Assembly (NCBI GenBank): GCA_027531445.1
Contig: JAPZRK010000058.1
Coordinates: 1 to 64,000, forward strand
Length of the DNA stretch: 64,000 nt
Origin: Leptospira sp.
GTDB lineage: Bacteria > Spirochaetota > Leptospiria > Leptospirales > Leptospiraceae
Direction: 5' to 3'
Numbering within the stretch: the first letter of the stretch is position 1; each line of letters opens with the position of its first letter. Under the pieces are notes generated by a model. It searched no databases, was not told the DNA's origin, and worked only from the letters and a program-made list of their open reading frames with translations. The translations under genes and the position numbers were made by a program. Below, piece after piece: positions 17,698 through 26,259 of the stretch.

Positions 17698-18196
17698 AGA
17701 ATCACTCGCAAAACTCACGATGATCACCATCAAAAGAGGCGAAGTTCTCTTTAAAGAAGGTGTGCCTTCCAATGGTGCCATGTTTTTTTTGTTTGAAGGT
17801 CAGTTAGATATTTTTAAACACATTGAAGGGAAACACACTCGTCTAAGAAGCATTTTACCCGGTGAGTTTTTTGGGGAAATGGCCATTATCAATAACAGCC
17901 CTAGGGCGGCATCGATCGTTACTGTATCCGAAACTGCAAAACTTGGCATCATCAACCGCAATACATTTGTTAAAATGAGCCAAGAGAGCCCTGAGTTTTT
18001 ATTTCTTTTACTCAAACGCGTCATTGAACGTTTATACGAAACTGACTCGAAGATTCGAGCCATTACACGCGCAAAGGAAGAAGCAGAACAGACACAAACT
18101 CCAGCGGATTCGCAACCTGCCGCTGAAGAAGAAAGCACTGATGGAATACCGCTGATCCCAGTCGAAGACGTGATCCCGGACATGAAGTCCGACTAA
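17687..18196 (+). CDS. Cyclic nucleotide-binding domain protein (second of a pair)
   Basis: A 169-aa protein with a cNMP-binding domain (about residues 10-115, cassette GEFFGEMAIINNSPRAASIV) and an acidic, Pro/Glu-rich tail without a second domain. It is similar to the preceding gene, so the two arose by tandem duplication. It is the last gene of the M23-ankyrin-cNMP operon. Its stop codon overlaps the stop of the convergent SDR gene. Confidence 0.85.
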   Translation: MGLKESLAKLTMITIKRGEVLFKEGVPSNGAMFFLFEGQLDIFKHIEGKHTRLRSILPGEFFGEMAIINNSPRAASIVTVSETAKLGIINRNTFVKMSQESPEFLFLLLKRVIERLYETDSKIRAITRAKEEAEQTQTPADSQPAAEEESTDGIPLIPVEDVIPDMKSD

Positions 18197-18930
18197 CTTT
18201 TCTTTTTTATTTTAAACCTTTCCGGTTGGATGATCATTTCGGAAATTACAGTTCCATCCCTCTGTTCAAGTACGGTCAAAACTGCATCTGCAATACAATC
18301 CGCATCAATAAAACTTTTAGGATCCTTGTCTGGTTCAAATCTTAATTCTTTGTAAAATTCAGTGGCGGTCATATCCGGAATGATATTGGTTACTTTTACC
18401 CCAGAGCGTCTCAATTCATGAAACAATTCTCGTCCAAAATGCACCAAACCAGCCTTTGTCGCCCCATAAACAGATCCCCATGGTGAAATTTGTACGCCAG
18501 CAACAGAACCAATCAAAATGATTCTACCTTCCCTTTCTTTCAATTTCCTTAGGAGTTTGTTTGTGATTACGAGAGGACTTGTGAGATTCAATGCGACCAT
18601 TTCTTGGATTTGTTCTGAACCCAATTCTTCCATAGGGGCAAAGTATCCTTTACCTGCGTTCAAAACTAACAAATCCAAATGGAAGTCCTTTTGATTTAAA
18701 AGTGAGCGCAACCACTCTTCCGTCTCTTTCGCCTGTGTTAAATTTACTGACTGGAGAATAAAGTTTTTATGATGGAACTCACATTTTTTGGGATTTCGAC
18801 AAACGCCGTACACAATGTACCCTTCATCGATTAACATTTTTACTATGGCAAGTCCAATTCCTGAGGAGGCACCCGTTACAACCGCGGTAGGGTTTGTAAT
18901 TTGTTTTTGAATCATTTCTTCCATTATCAT
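18193..18930 (-). CDS. Short-chain dehydrogenase/reductase
   Basis: A 245-aa classical SDR, NAD(P)-dependent. The cofactor loop TGASSGIG lies near the N-terminus, NAG (VLNAGKGYF) in the middle, a serine in GSVAGVQ and the catalytic YGATK. No membrane segment. It sits 10 nt downstream of an acyltransferase gene on the same strand, so a lipid or fatty-acyl substrate is plausible, but the sequence does not show the substrate. Confidence 0.9.
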   Translation of the reverse strand: MIMEEMIQKQITNPTAVVTGASSGIGLAIVKMLIDEGYIVYGVCRNPKKCEFHHKNFILQSVNLTQAKETEEWLRSLLNQKDFHLDLLVLNAGKGYFAPMEELGSEQIQEMVALNLTSPLVITNKLLRKLKEREGRIILIGSVAGVQISPWGSVYGATKAGLVHFGRELFHELRRSGVKVTNIIPDMTATEFYKELRFEPDKDPKSFIDADCIADAVLTVLEQRDGTVISEMIIQPERFKIKKKS

Positions 18931-18940
18931 CTAAGCTAAT

Positions 18941-19714
18941 TCACTCAATCATTTTTTCTAATTCTTCTAGTTGTCTTTTGTTTGCCTTCATCAAATTTTT
19001 GGCGGAGGCAAGGTAGCTCTCAAAATCTGAATACTCACTCGATCTGATCGTTCCGCAAAACTTAAAATGAATTTTTTTAATCTTTCGCAAATGTTTGTAT
19101 TTTTCTTCACCTGAATATCCCATCATACCGCTGATCACAAAGATATCCAAATCTATACCAAATTTATATGCGATTTTGATAACGCCAGTCTGAAATGGCT
19201 GGATCTCTTCTGTGAATGTTCGAAGACCCTCCGGATATAAAAATATTGATCTCCTGGTAATCACATCTAAAACACTTTTTTTGAAATTGCGAAAGTCGGG
19301 TTTCTTATCCGAATAAATAACCGCTTCCACAATTCGCGAATGCATCATCAATGGGATAATTTTATACCTTTGAATGATATCACCTCCCAAATAAGAAAGA
19401 TTGATATCTTTGGAAGAAGCTAGGTAAGGCAAAGATACCATAAAAGGAACTTCTAAGGCATTTGTATGATTGCAGATGAGAAATCTATTCTTCGCATCTG
19501 GTTTCCATTCTCCTGGCAGAAAAGTAAGCTTGCGCCGAGTCAACAGCAAAAACGATCTCATCCAAAAGTTTGCAAGATAATTGTTTATCCGATTCGAAGC
19601 TTTATCCAATTTGAATATCTTCAAAAAATACGAAAGTATTAGGCCCAGTGGAAAATGGATAAGCAGAACAGGGATCATATAACAAAGAATAACATAAAAA
19701 TTAAGCTGGCTCAT
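18941..19714 (-). CDS. Lysophospholipid acyltransferase family protein (PlsC-like) with altered motif I
   Basis: A 257-aa membrane-associated protein with a hydrophobic N-terminal segment (about residues 5-30). Motif I reads NHTNALE, i.e. H-x4-E where the family normally has H-x4-D. Motif III is YPEGLRTFTEE (usual EGTRS). Expected role: acylation of a lysophospholipid or related glycerolipid. Asp to Glu in the catalytic dyad may still work or may alter activity. First gene of a two-gene unit with the SDR. Confidence 0.8.
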   Translation of the reverse strand: MSQLNFYVILCYMIPVLLIHFPLGLILSYFLKIFKLDKASNRINNYLANFWMRSFLLLTRRKLTFLPGEWKPDAKNRFLICNHTNALEVPFMVSLPYLASSKDINLSYLGGDIIQRYKIIPLMMHSRIVEAVIYSDKKPDFRNFKKSVLDVITRRSIFLYPEGLRTFTEEIQPFQTGVIKIAYKFGIDLDIFVISGMMGYSGEEKYKHLRKIKKIHFKFCGTIRSSEYSDFESYLASAKNLMKANKRQLEELEKMIE

Positions 19715-19886
19715 TCATCGGTCTCCAGAATCCGCAATTTGTAAAAATGGCACGGTTCTTTTTGAAATACAACTCAATTTGTCGATTTCGGTGTAACGCC
19801 TAAAAACCAAAAAAATGAATTGTATATTCTAAAAATTATGCCATTTTGCTCATTGGCAATTTGTTCTATACATTTTAGGAGAAAAT

Positions 19887-20267
19887 ATGGGAAAGGTGAT
19901 CGGAAGTTTTTTAGGGATTTTGGTCTTGGTTGGATTATTGTTAGCTGGTTATACATGGGTAGTTCTTAACTGGAGTTATTCCGTTGGAGACCGCGCAGGT
20001 TATGCTCAAAAACTATCAAAAAAGGGCTGGATTTGCAAAACTTGGGAAGGTGAAATTGCCCTTGTCACCATGCCAGGTACAGTGGCGGAAAAGTTTTACT
20101 TCACTGTAAGAAATGATGCGATTGCCGAACAAATCAACGCATCTATTGGCAAACGCATTGTTTTAGAATATGAAGAACACGTGGGCATTCCTACTTCCTG
20201 CTTCGGCGAAACTGGATACTTCATCACAGGCATCAAAAGTATCGAATCGAGCCCAAACATCAACTAA
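19887..20267 (+). CDS. Small membrane-anchored protein of unknown function
   Basis: A 126-aa protein with an N-terminal transmembrane segment (about residues 4-28) and a roughly 95-aa soluble part probably outside the cytoplasm (SVGDRAGYAQKLSKKGWICK, then EEHVGIPTSCFGETGYFITG). A good RBS (TTTTAGGAG) precedes ATG 19887. Two cysteines could form a disulfide. I recognise no catalytic motif. Confidence 0.75.
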   Translation: MGKVIGSFLGILVLVGLLLAGYTWVVLNWSYSVGDRAGYAQKLSKKGWICKTWEGEIALVTMPGTVAEKFYFTVRNDAIAEQINASIGKRIVLEYEEHVGIPTSCFGETGYFITGIKSIESSPNIN

Positions 20268-20321
20268 CAGGAAATTATTTAAGGATTAAAAGAAATCCTT
20301 TGTTTCGATTATTTATAGAGT

Positions 20322-20361
20322 TGCAAGACTTACGAGATCTACTTGACTTGGTAGGTCTTGC
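20322..20361. promoter_or_regulatory. Imperfect inverted repeat upstream of the 20421 gene
   Basis: GCAAGACTTACGA and TGGTAGGTCTTGC pair over 13 positions with about two mismatches, one of them a possible G-U pair. The loop is AT-rich. TTGACT within it could be a -35 element, but no good -10 is seen. It is either an operator or a terminator-like stem; there is no T-run. Confidence 0.3.
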
Positions 20362-20420
20362 ACAAAATTAGCTAGTTGTGTTCATTGTGTCTCTTTAGAA
20401 ATTTTATTGGAAGGAAATCA

Positions 20421-21128
20421 GTGATTCTAGAAGCAGAAATCTTTATCCACAACCGATTAGTACACTCCCTTACCTTACCGTTCGATTCCATAAACACGGA
20501 CAAGGTTGATATCGAGATCCCACTCGCCGAAATCCAACGAAATTCCGTTCAAAAATCTCCGGAACTTCAATCCATTGCACTCATCATCCAACAAAACATT
20601 CACAACATTCGGAAAGCTGTAAGTAGTGAATCACCATTGGCGGCACTGATCGAGTCTGGTGATATCTCCATACATTTAAAGGATTCTAATGGTAGGCATT
20701 ACTCGATGCTCCAAATTTTAGATATCCACTATGGCATTTTGCCTTCTGCCATAGATTTTTTTGAATGTGACGCAGACATCGACTCTTTCGGCTATTATCT
20801 TCTTTGTTCTGTGCAGGCAGATGAAGAAAAAAATGCAATTTTTATTCAATTTCGACAAATTCGAGAAGCATCAACAATCAAAGCCGTTCTGGAATATAGA
20901 GAAAATCGTGACTTACGAATGTTAGATGTTGGATCAGGAATTTGCCTTAATGTAAAAAGTTTAACGCCTGATACAGATACAGAAGAAGACAATGATGAAA
21001 TTGGTCAATTATTGATCCTCGAAAGACTTTTGTCCAAGATTCAAAGAAGTCGCATCTCTAAAAAACATCGTAAACGATATTATATTTTAGGAGAAAAAAT
21101 CTTTAAATCGCTACAGTCTTTGACCTAA
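20421..21128 (+). CDS. Conserved-looking protein of unknown function
   Basis: A 235-aa soluble protein. The start is GTG 20421 because AAGGAA lies 6-7 nt upstream; the in-frame TTG at 20376 has no RBS. It is acidic and has no signal peptide or membrane segment. It ends in a basic helix (RSRISKKHRKRYYILGEK). I recognise no domain. A standalone gene facing the persulfide dioxygenase-like gene tail to tail. Confidence 0.65.
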   Translation: MILEAEIFIHNRLVHSLTLPFDSINTDKVDIEIPLAEIQRNSVQKSPELQSIALIIQQNIHNIRKAVSSESPLAALIESGDISIHLKDSNGRHYSMLQILDIHYGILPSAIDFFECDADIDSFGYYLLCSVQADEEKNAIFIQFRQIREASTIKAVLEYRENRDLRMLDVGSGICLNVKSLTPDTDTEEDNDEIGQLLILERLLSKIQRSRISKKHRKRYYILGEKIFKSLQSLT

Positions 21129-21146
21129 CTTAATCAAGGTGATTTA

Positions 21147-22022
21147 TCAGAGTTTTGCATTTTTACTTGCGATAGATAGCGGAAGCTTCAAATAGCTAGT
21201 TCCATTTGAATCGGCGGGTGGTATTTTCCCAGCATCTATATTGATTTGTATGCTTGGTAATAGGAGCCGAGGAGCGGAAAGTGTTCTGTCCCTTGTTTCT
21301 CTAAAATGAATGTATTCCAATTCAGTGGTTCTTTCATTCAATTGAATATTGGCAGATTTACATTCTCCAATCGTTGTTTCAAATTGCATTTGACGACCAT
21401 TTGGTTGGTAGTCGTGTCCTACAAAAACTCGAGTTTCATTTGGTAATGTAAAGAGTTGGTTTTTGATCGAATGAAATAAATCCTTTGCACTTCCTTTTGG
21501 AAAGTCACACCTACCCGTTCCATAATCTGGCATAAATACAGCATCACCAGTAAAAACCACACCATCAAACAAATAACTCATGCAAGCTGGAGTATGCCCT
21601 GGAGTTGGCAGGGCTTTCATTGACAAAGAACCAAAATTAATTTCTTGGAAGTCTTTAAAAACCAAATCAAATTGAGAAGCATCCGTTTTTAAATATTCAA
21701 TATTGAAGTGAGTTTTAAAAACTTCTTGGACGATTTTAATTCTTTCACCAATTGCAATTTTTAAATCAGGAAAAATCTGTTTCAAAATTTGTGAACTTGA
21801 TAAATGATCTGCATGGGCATGCGTTTCTAACACTGCATGTACTTTTAAATCTTCTTTTTTAATAAAATCTAGCAACATGGATACACTATAGTCTTCAATT
21901 TTTCCCGAAGCTTGATCAAAATCTAATACAGGATCAATGATAACAGAGTCTTTCGTTGTCTCATCAAAAACAATGTAGGTAAGAGTAAAGGTGGCTGGAT
22001 CAAAAAAATGCTGAACTTTCAT
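21147..22022 (-). CDS. MBL-fold hydrolase of the persulfide dioxygenase (ETHE1/Blh) type
   Basis: A 291-aa metallo-beta-lactamase-fold protein. The metal motif ETHAHADHLSS (HxHxDH), then PTPGHTPACMSY, FTGDAVFMPDYGTGRCDFP and FVGHDYQPNGR match ETHE1/Blh-like sulfur dioxygenases, which oxidise glutathione persulfide to sulfite. ATG 22022 is chosen because GGGAG precedes it; the upstream part overlaps the permease gene. It starts 1 nt after the TauE permease stop, which fits: one makes sulfite, the other can export it. Confidence 0.85.
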   Translation of the reverse strand: MKVQHFFDPATFTLTYIVFDETTKDSVIIDPVLDFDQASGKIEDYSVSMLLDFIKKEDLKVHAVLETHAHADHLSSSQILKQIFPDLKIAIGERIKIVQEVFKTHFNIEYLKTDASQFDLVFKDFQEINFGSLSMKALPTPGHTPACMSYLFDGVVFTGDAVFMPDYGTGRCDFPKGSAKDLFHSIKNQLFTLPNETRVFVGHDYQPNGRQMQFETTIGECKSANIQLNERTTELEYIHFRETRDRTLSAPRLLLPSIQINIDAGKIPPADSNGTSYLKLPLSIASKNAKL

Positions 22023-22023
22023 T

Positions 22024-22788
22024 TTAGGTCTCCCAAATTTTAAATAACGAAATGATAACAATAACAGAAAATACCCATTTACGAATCAAATTTGCAATTT
22101 TTGCACTCACAATGTGAATGAAAAAATGGATCACAACGGCGATCAAAAAAATCCCAAGACACAAATCCAGCATAACAATGTTAGATGGCAAAACAAATCC
22201 ACTTTGCCATTGAAATATAAGCGAAAAAAGTGAAGTAAAACCAATTGGGATAAAGCTTGTTGCAACTGCCCTTTCCGTAGAAAAATCAAATACCGAAACC
22301 AGAACAGGCATAAGAAGCACTCCTCCACCTAATCCAGTTAGTGTGGTAAGCGCACCTAAAAATAATCCAACAATTGGTGTAATCAAATTCGGATTGAAAC
22401 TCGTTTCCGACGAATATGTTATCTCTTCCGTTGCGGAGTTGGTCGCTGGTTTTCGTGACCAAAGACTCCAAAAACTATATAATGCGATCGCAGTAATCAA
22501 TCCCTTGATCAATATTTCTGGAGCAATCACTTTCAATGGGATCGAAAAATAACTACCCAAGATGGCAAAAGGGACTATGAGGAATCCTACTTTTTTGTTT
22601 GCAATTTGTCTTTGTGGGATGAAGTTAATGAGAGAGGCAAGAATTACGGCTACCAAAGAGAAACTGGTAGCATCTTTTAAGGACATTCCGAGAACATAAA
22701 CAAATAGAGGAATCGCAACCAACGCACCACCAGATCCTGTTAGGCCCATCACGGCACCTACCAACAAACCTGATATAAAAACACCCAT
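22024..22788 (-). CDS. TauE/SafE family permease (probable sulfite/sulfonate exporter)
   Basis: A 254-aa polytopic inner-membrane protein with about eight hydrophobic segments and the two half-repeats typical of TauE/SafE: GAVMGLTGSGGALVAIPLFV near the start and GALTTLTGLGGGVLLMPVLV in the middle. It is placed directly before the persulfide dioxygenase-like gene and abuts the preceding gene with zero spacing. Likely function is export of sulfite produced by persulfide oxidation; the substrate is inferred from context. Confidence 0.85.
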   Translation of the reverse strand: MGVFISGLLVGAVMGLTGSGGALVAIPLFVYVLGMSLKDATSFSLVAVILASLINFIPQRQIANKKVGFLIVPFAILGSYFSIPLKVIAPEILIKGLITAIALYSFWSLWSRKPATNSATEEITYSSETSFNPNLITPIVGLFLGALTTLTGLGGGVLLMPVLVSVFDFSTERAVATSFIPIGFTSLFSLIFQWQSGFVLPSNIVMLDLCLGIFLIAVVIHFFIHIVSAKIANLIRKWVFSVIVIISLFKIWET

Positions 22789-23487
22789 CTAAGCTTCCGC
22801 AGTCGCTTGGGAAAGGAATTCTTTCAATTCATCCATTTCTTTTGTAAAATACACGGGTCTTGGAGTTTTTGGATCCTTTAGAACAAAGGCAACACCTTGG
22901 TCATAAAAAACTACCTGCTCCAACTCATAAGACATATACGTATAACTAGCATTACCCGAATAAAAAACAAATTTTCCATCTTCTTCTTTCAGTTTTGCGG
23001 GACCAACTCGTTTAAAGCTTCGCAATACTTCATCATTTGAATCATTTGGTAACAACTCTTTTTGACCAAAAGGAATTTTCCCTGAATGATCCATATAAAG
23101 AATTCCTTCCATGTGAAAGGAATGTACTTTAGGCTCAATCACTGGAGAGACTTCTTCAAAGCCATCTTCCATATCTTTTAATACTGCTGTTTTTTCTATG
23201 ATTGCTGGAGGAGGAACAGAGGGTTTGAGATCACGAATTGTCGGCTCTCTCCATTCGGGTCGGTTGTCCGCAATTTCTCGATCTCTGCGGATACGTTCAT
23301 CCAGTGATGCAGATACTGCTTGCTGTGGGTTATGACGGAAGTTTGCACTATATCCTTGGAAAGAAGGGTTCCTTTCAGGAGAAGTACGTCTCGGGGATGT
23401 CGAACTTTGCGAAGAGTTCGGGCTAAGGGATACATATAAAAAGCAAAGTATCCCAACTACAATCATTGCTATTGCCGCATATAACAT
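22789..23487 (-). CDS. Membrane-anchored protein of unknown function
   Basis: A 232-aa protein with an N-terminal transmembrane segment (about residues 3-20), then a Ser/Pro/Arg-rich disordered stretch and a C-terminal globular part (about 125-225) rich in beta-strand-forming residues (VVFYDQGVAFVLKDPKTPRP). I recognise no family. It heads a minus-strand unit with the TauE and MBL genes, with no spacing to TauE. It is divergent from the PpiD/SurA-like gene. Confidence 0.7.
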   Translation of the reverse strand: MLYAAIAMIVVGILCFLYVSLSPNSSQSSTSPRRTSPERNPSFQGYSANFRHNPQQAVSASLDERIRRDREIADNRPEWREPTIRDLKPSVPPPAIIEKTAVLKDMEDGFEEVSPVIEPKVHSFHMEGILYMDHSGKIPFGQKELLPNDSNDEVLRSFKRVGPAKLKEEDGKFVFYSGNASYTYMSYELEQVVFYDQGVAFVLKDPKTPRPVYFTKEMDELKEFLSQATAEA

Positions 23488-23573
23488 CCCCTTTTATTAT
23501 CTCTCTTTTTGCGAAATCCCTTGATCACATTTTTTCTTTACACCCCGAGAACCGAAAGAAACCATTCCCATAT

Positions 23574-24824
23574 ATGTTTGAAGAAGAAGCCACCACGTGG
23601 AAAGAAAAGCTCACTCGAGCTGTAGTAGCCTTATTTTTATTTATACTCGTTTCGATGCTCGTGGTAACTTTTTTACCTGGTGATGCAGAACAAAGCTTTA
23701 TTGGAGCTTTGACTGGTAGTTCTTCCACAAAAGCCGGTTCCATCGCTGGACGTTCTGTTCCTATGGACTATTTCAATGCCGCCAGAAGGGACTGTTACTA
23801 TCGTTATGCCCAGTATTCCAAAGATATGGCAGGAAATGCGGAGCTCATTCAATCTTGCGCTTTTTCTACCACAAAAGAACTCTTTATCGCAAATGATATC
23901 GCCGAAGCGGTTGGATATCGGGTTTCGGAAACCAGCATCAAACGTGATCTTTCCTTACAAGCACGCCAAATACACAAAGAAACCCTCTCTCAAGCAGGAT
24001 ACGGCGAGGAAGACTCCCGCACTGTTGACCAGATTTACCAACAAATCCTCCGCACCACTCCGATGACCTACCGATTGGATTCTGCGACCGGCTTTTCCCT
24101 TTTCCAAAGTTTTCTAGACCAAAAGCTCGCACCATCTCCTGCCGAAAAGGAGATCGAAGTAGAAGCGAAATCAGCGAAAGTATCATTTCGATTGGTCGCG
24201 TTCACGGAAGTAAATCTACTTAACCAATTGGAATCCAAGATTCAAATTCCTGAGGCGGACCTCCAAGCAGAGTACGAAAAAGAAAAAAAGGAAGGAACCC
24301 TTTCCAAAGATGCGAATGGCAATGTTCCTAGCTTTGCCGATCGAAAGACAGTCCTTACATCAAAGCTCAAATTTGATCGAAAAAGGAAAGAACTGGAAGT
24401 ATGGAAAAAGAAAATTCAGTCCCTTGTTCTTTCTGAAAATGCACTAGAAGCGATTGCTGGCGAAACATCCCAACCGATCGAATCCATCGCCGCGACTTCC
24501 CTTTCCAACCTAAAATCGATCCAATCCCCTCGTGGAACGAGTTTCCGCCTTGCCAATGACCCAAAATTCTGGGAAGAACTCTCGAGCAATCCATTCGGTA
24601 AGAAAAAAGTTTTGGGACCCTTTACTGACAATGACAAACAGATTTATGTTGAGTTTGGAGACCTTTCCTTTTCAGCCCCGGCTCCATCGGTTGCCAAACC
24701 AGTAGCCCAAACTCCTGAAGATTTTATCAAACAAAACCAACTTCTTGGGTTTTTTCTTGAAATAAACAAGTCCCTATCAGGAGAATACAACATCGACAAG
24801 CAAAAGGCCCTGTCCCTAGAATAA
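23574..24824 (+). CDS. Membrane-anchored PpiD/SurA-like chaperone domain protein without visible PPIase domain
   Basis: About 416 aa. I start at ATG 23574 (MFEEEATTWKEKL), because longer versions overlap the divergent gene. One N-terminal transmembrane segment (about residues 20-40) precedes a helical periplasmic part. The arrangement of membrane anchor, VPMDYFNAARRD and helical body recalls SurA_N/PpiD chaperones. No parvulin motif is recognisable in the rest. It is coupled to cheX by a one-base overlap, an unexpected neighbour. The chaperone assignment is tentative. Confidence 0.55.
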   Translation: MFEEEATTWKEKLTRAVVALFLFILVSMLVVTFLPGDAEQSFIGALTGSSSTKAGSIAGRSVPMDYFNAARRDCYYRYAQYSKDMAGNAELIQSCAFSTTKELFIANDIAEAVGYRVSETSIKRDLSLQARQIHKETLSQAGYGEEDSRTVDQIYQQILRTTPMTYRLDSATGFSLFQSFLDQKLAPSPAEKEIEVEAKSAKVSFRLVAFTEVNLLNQLESKIQIPEADLQAEYEKEKKEGTLSKDANGNVPSFADRKTVLTSKLKFDRKRKELEVWKKKIQSLVLSENALEAIAGETSQPIESIAATSLSNLKSIQSPRGTSFRLANDPKFWEELSSNPFGKKKVLGPFTDNDKQIYVEFGDLSFSAPAPSVAKPVAQTPEDFIKQNQLLGFFLEINKSLSGEYNIDKQKALSLE

Positions 24825-25288
24825 TGCAAATCAAAGCAGACTTTATCAATCCTTTCCTAGAAGCGGCAACTATCGTTTTCCGTGATGTCCTTGGACAGGA
24901 TCTCATTCGAGGGAAGATTGCGATCAAAGACTCTCCTACCCCTTCTCACGAACTTGCTATCGTAATCGGAGTCGTCGGATCCTTTAGTGGCGAGGTCGTT
25001 TACAGCATGAACCTTGATGCAGCATACAAGATCTCTCGAAAGTTGGTGCCTGGATTGTCAGATGAAGATGTTCAAAATGAGTATAAGGACATTCTGGGTG
25101 AGATTGCCAACATGACGACAGGTAATGCGATGAATATTTTCACCTCAGCGGGACAGTCTGTTGAGATCACTACACCTAACATCCAAGAGACAAAATCAAC
25201 AACGGTCCGCTTCAACAAAAAACCGACACTTTCCATCAATCTTTACAGTAAGTTTGGTCGCGTTGAAGTGAACGTTGCGATCGCCTAA
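24824..25288 (+). CDS. cheX: Chemotaxis phosphatase CheX-like protein
   Basis: A 154-aa protein of the CheC/CheX family, which dephosphorylates CheY-P. The catalytic E-x2-N motif is present in DILGEIANMTTGNA, and the flanking pattern (FSGEVVYSMNLDAAYKIS, SAGQSVEITTPNI) fits CheX, a single-motif dimer. Leptospira swims by periplasmic flagella, and CheX is the usual phosphatase in spirochetes. The start overlaps the stop of the preceding gene by one base. Confidence 0.85.
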   Translation: MQIKADFINPFLEAATIVFRDVLGQDLIRGKIAIKDSPTPSHELAIVIGVVGSFSGEVVYSMNLDAAYKISRKLVPGLSDEDVQNEYKDILGEIANMTTGNAMNIFTSAGQSVEITTPNIQETKSTTVRFNKKPTLSINLYSKFGRVEVNVAIA

Positions 25289-25290
25289 GT

Positions 25291-26250
25291 TTACAATCCA
25301 GTAGGAGTTTCTAATATTCGCCTTCTCTCTGTGGCATCTTTTCTAAAGTCATTGCCCGGAGTAGGCACTCCTGTTTCTGATTCTTTCAAATACATATCGT
25401 AGAATTTTTTGGCTCGTTCTAGATCTCGACTGGCCCAAGCGCTCTCATAGACTCTTCCCGCATAATAATGTGCAGGCGCAAATTCCTGTGCCGCTTTAAA
25501 TTCCTTCATTATTTTTACCAGATGATGGAGCGAAGGACGGTATTCCTGTCTTCGAAACAAAAGTACTGCGATCGCCATATGCGTTCTTGGTGTCAATTGG
25601 GGATGGACTGGGAATGATGTCACGAGCTTGAGGTATTCTTTATATGCTTTTTCTTCAGATTCATTGTTTCCCATACGATCCAATGATCTAGCAAGTTCAA
25701 ACTGAGCTTTGATTTTGGCATCTGGGTCTTCTATCTTTTCGACGAGACCGACCCCTTCCGTATTCTTTGCGTCAAGACCGAACAAATTTGCGTTTTCTGT
25801 CCGAGACTGATTTGCGCTCTCTCCTTCTTTGGAATACGAATCGGCAAACTCAGCTTCGGCAGGTTGCTTTTGATTCCGAGTTAATAATGCCTTGCCTCTT
25901 TTTAATGGAGGTTCTGTTGGATCGACATCATCTCCCTTGCCCTTTTTCTTTTTTTTCTTCGCTTTGACTTTTGACTTCTCTGTGGTGATTGTACCCACTT
26001 CGGATTTTTCATCTATCTTTTGTGCGGGTATTTCTTTTGCATTTGGGTTTAGATTGGTTTGATTAGAAGATTTCAGGTCCAACAAACTAGAATTAGATGA
26101 ATTTTGATCTTCCTTTACCTGTTTGATTTCCGGGACTGCATTTTCTTCCTGTGGAAAGGGCAAAAAAATCTCATCGGTTGCAGTTTGGGCAATTACACCT
26201 TCAGATAAGAATAGATACAAACAGAATAAATAAACATTGCTTTTAGGCAT
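25291..26250 (-). CDS. Exported TPR-like protein of the OmpA operon
   Basis: A 319-aa protein with a signal peptide ending near GVIAQT. A long low-complexity charged region (about residues 25-165, Lys-rich KKKKKKGKGDD) is followed by tetratricopeptide-like helices (about 180-310: IKAQFELARSLDRMGNNESE, HLVKIMKEFKAAQEFAPAHY). It is probably a periplasmic adaptor. It is the last gene of a three-gene operon with the anchored protein and the OmpA/PD40 protein, with spacings of 9 and 2 nt. Confidence 0.75.
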   Translation of the reverse strand: MPKSNVYLFCLYLFLSEGVIAQTATDEIFLPFPQEENAVPEIKQVKEDQNSSNSSLLDLKSSNQTNLNPNAKEIPAQKIDEKSEVGTITTEKSKVKAKKKKKKGKGDDVDPTEPPLKRGKALLTRNQKQPAEAEFADSYSKEGESANQSRTENANLFGLDAKNTEGVGLVEKIEDPDAKIKAQFELARSLDRMGNNESEEKAYKEYLKLVTSFPVHPQLTPRTHMAIAVLLFRRQEYRPSLHHLVKIMKEFKAAQEFAPAHYYAGRVYESAWASRDLERAKKFYDMYLKESETGVPTPGNDFRKDATERRRILETPTGL

Positions 26251-26259
26251 AAAGTGAGA

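Noticed and set aside
17800..18183. A 127-aa minus-strand frame opposite the second cNMP gene
   Set aside because: It is a shadow of the real gene: Ser/Ala-rich by antisense codon effect, with no domain.
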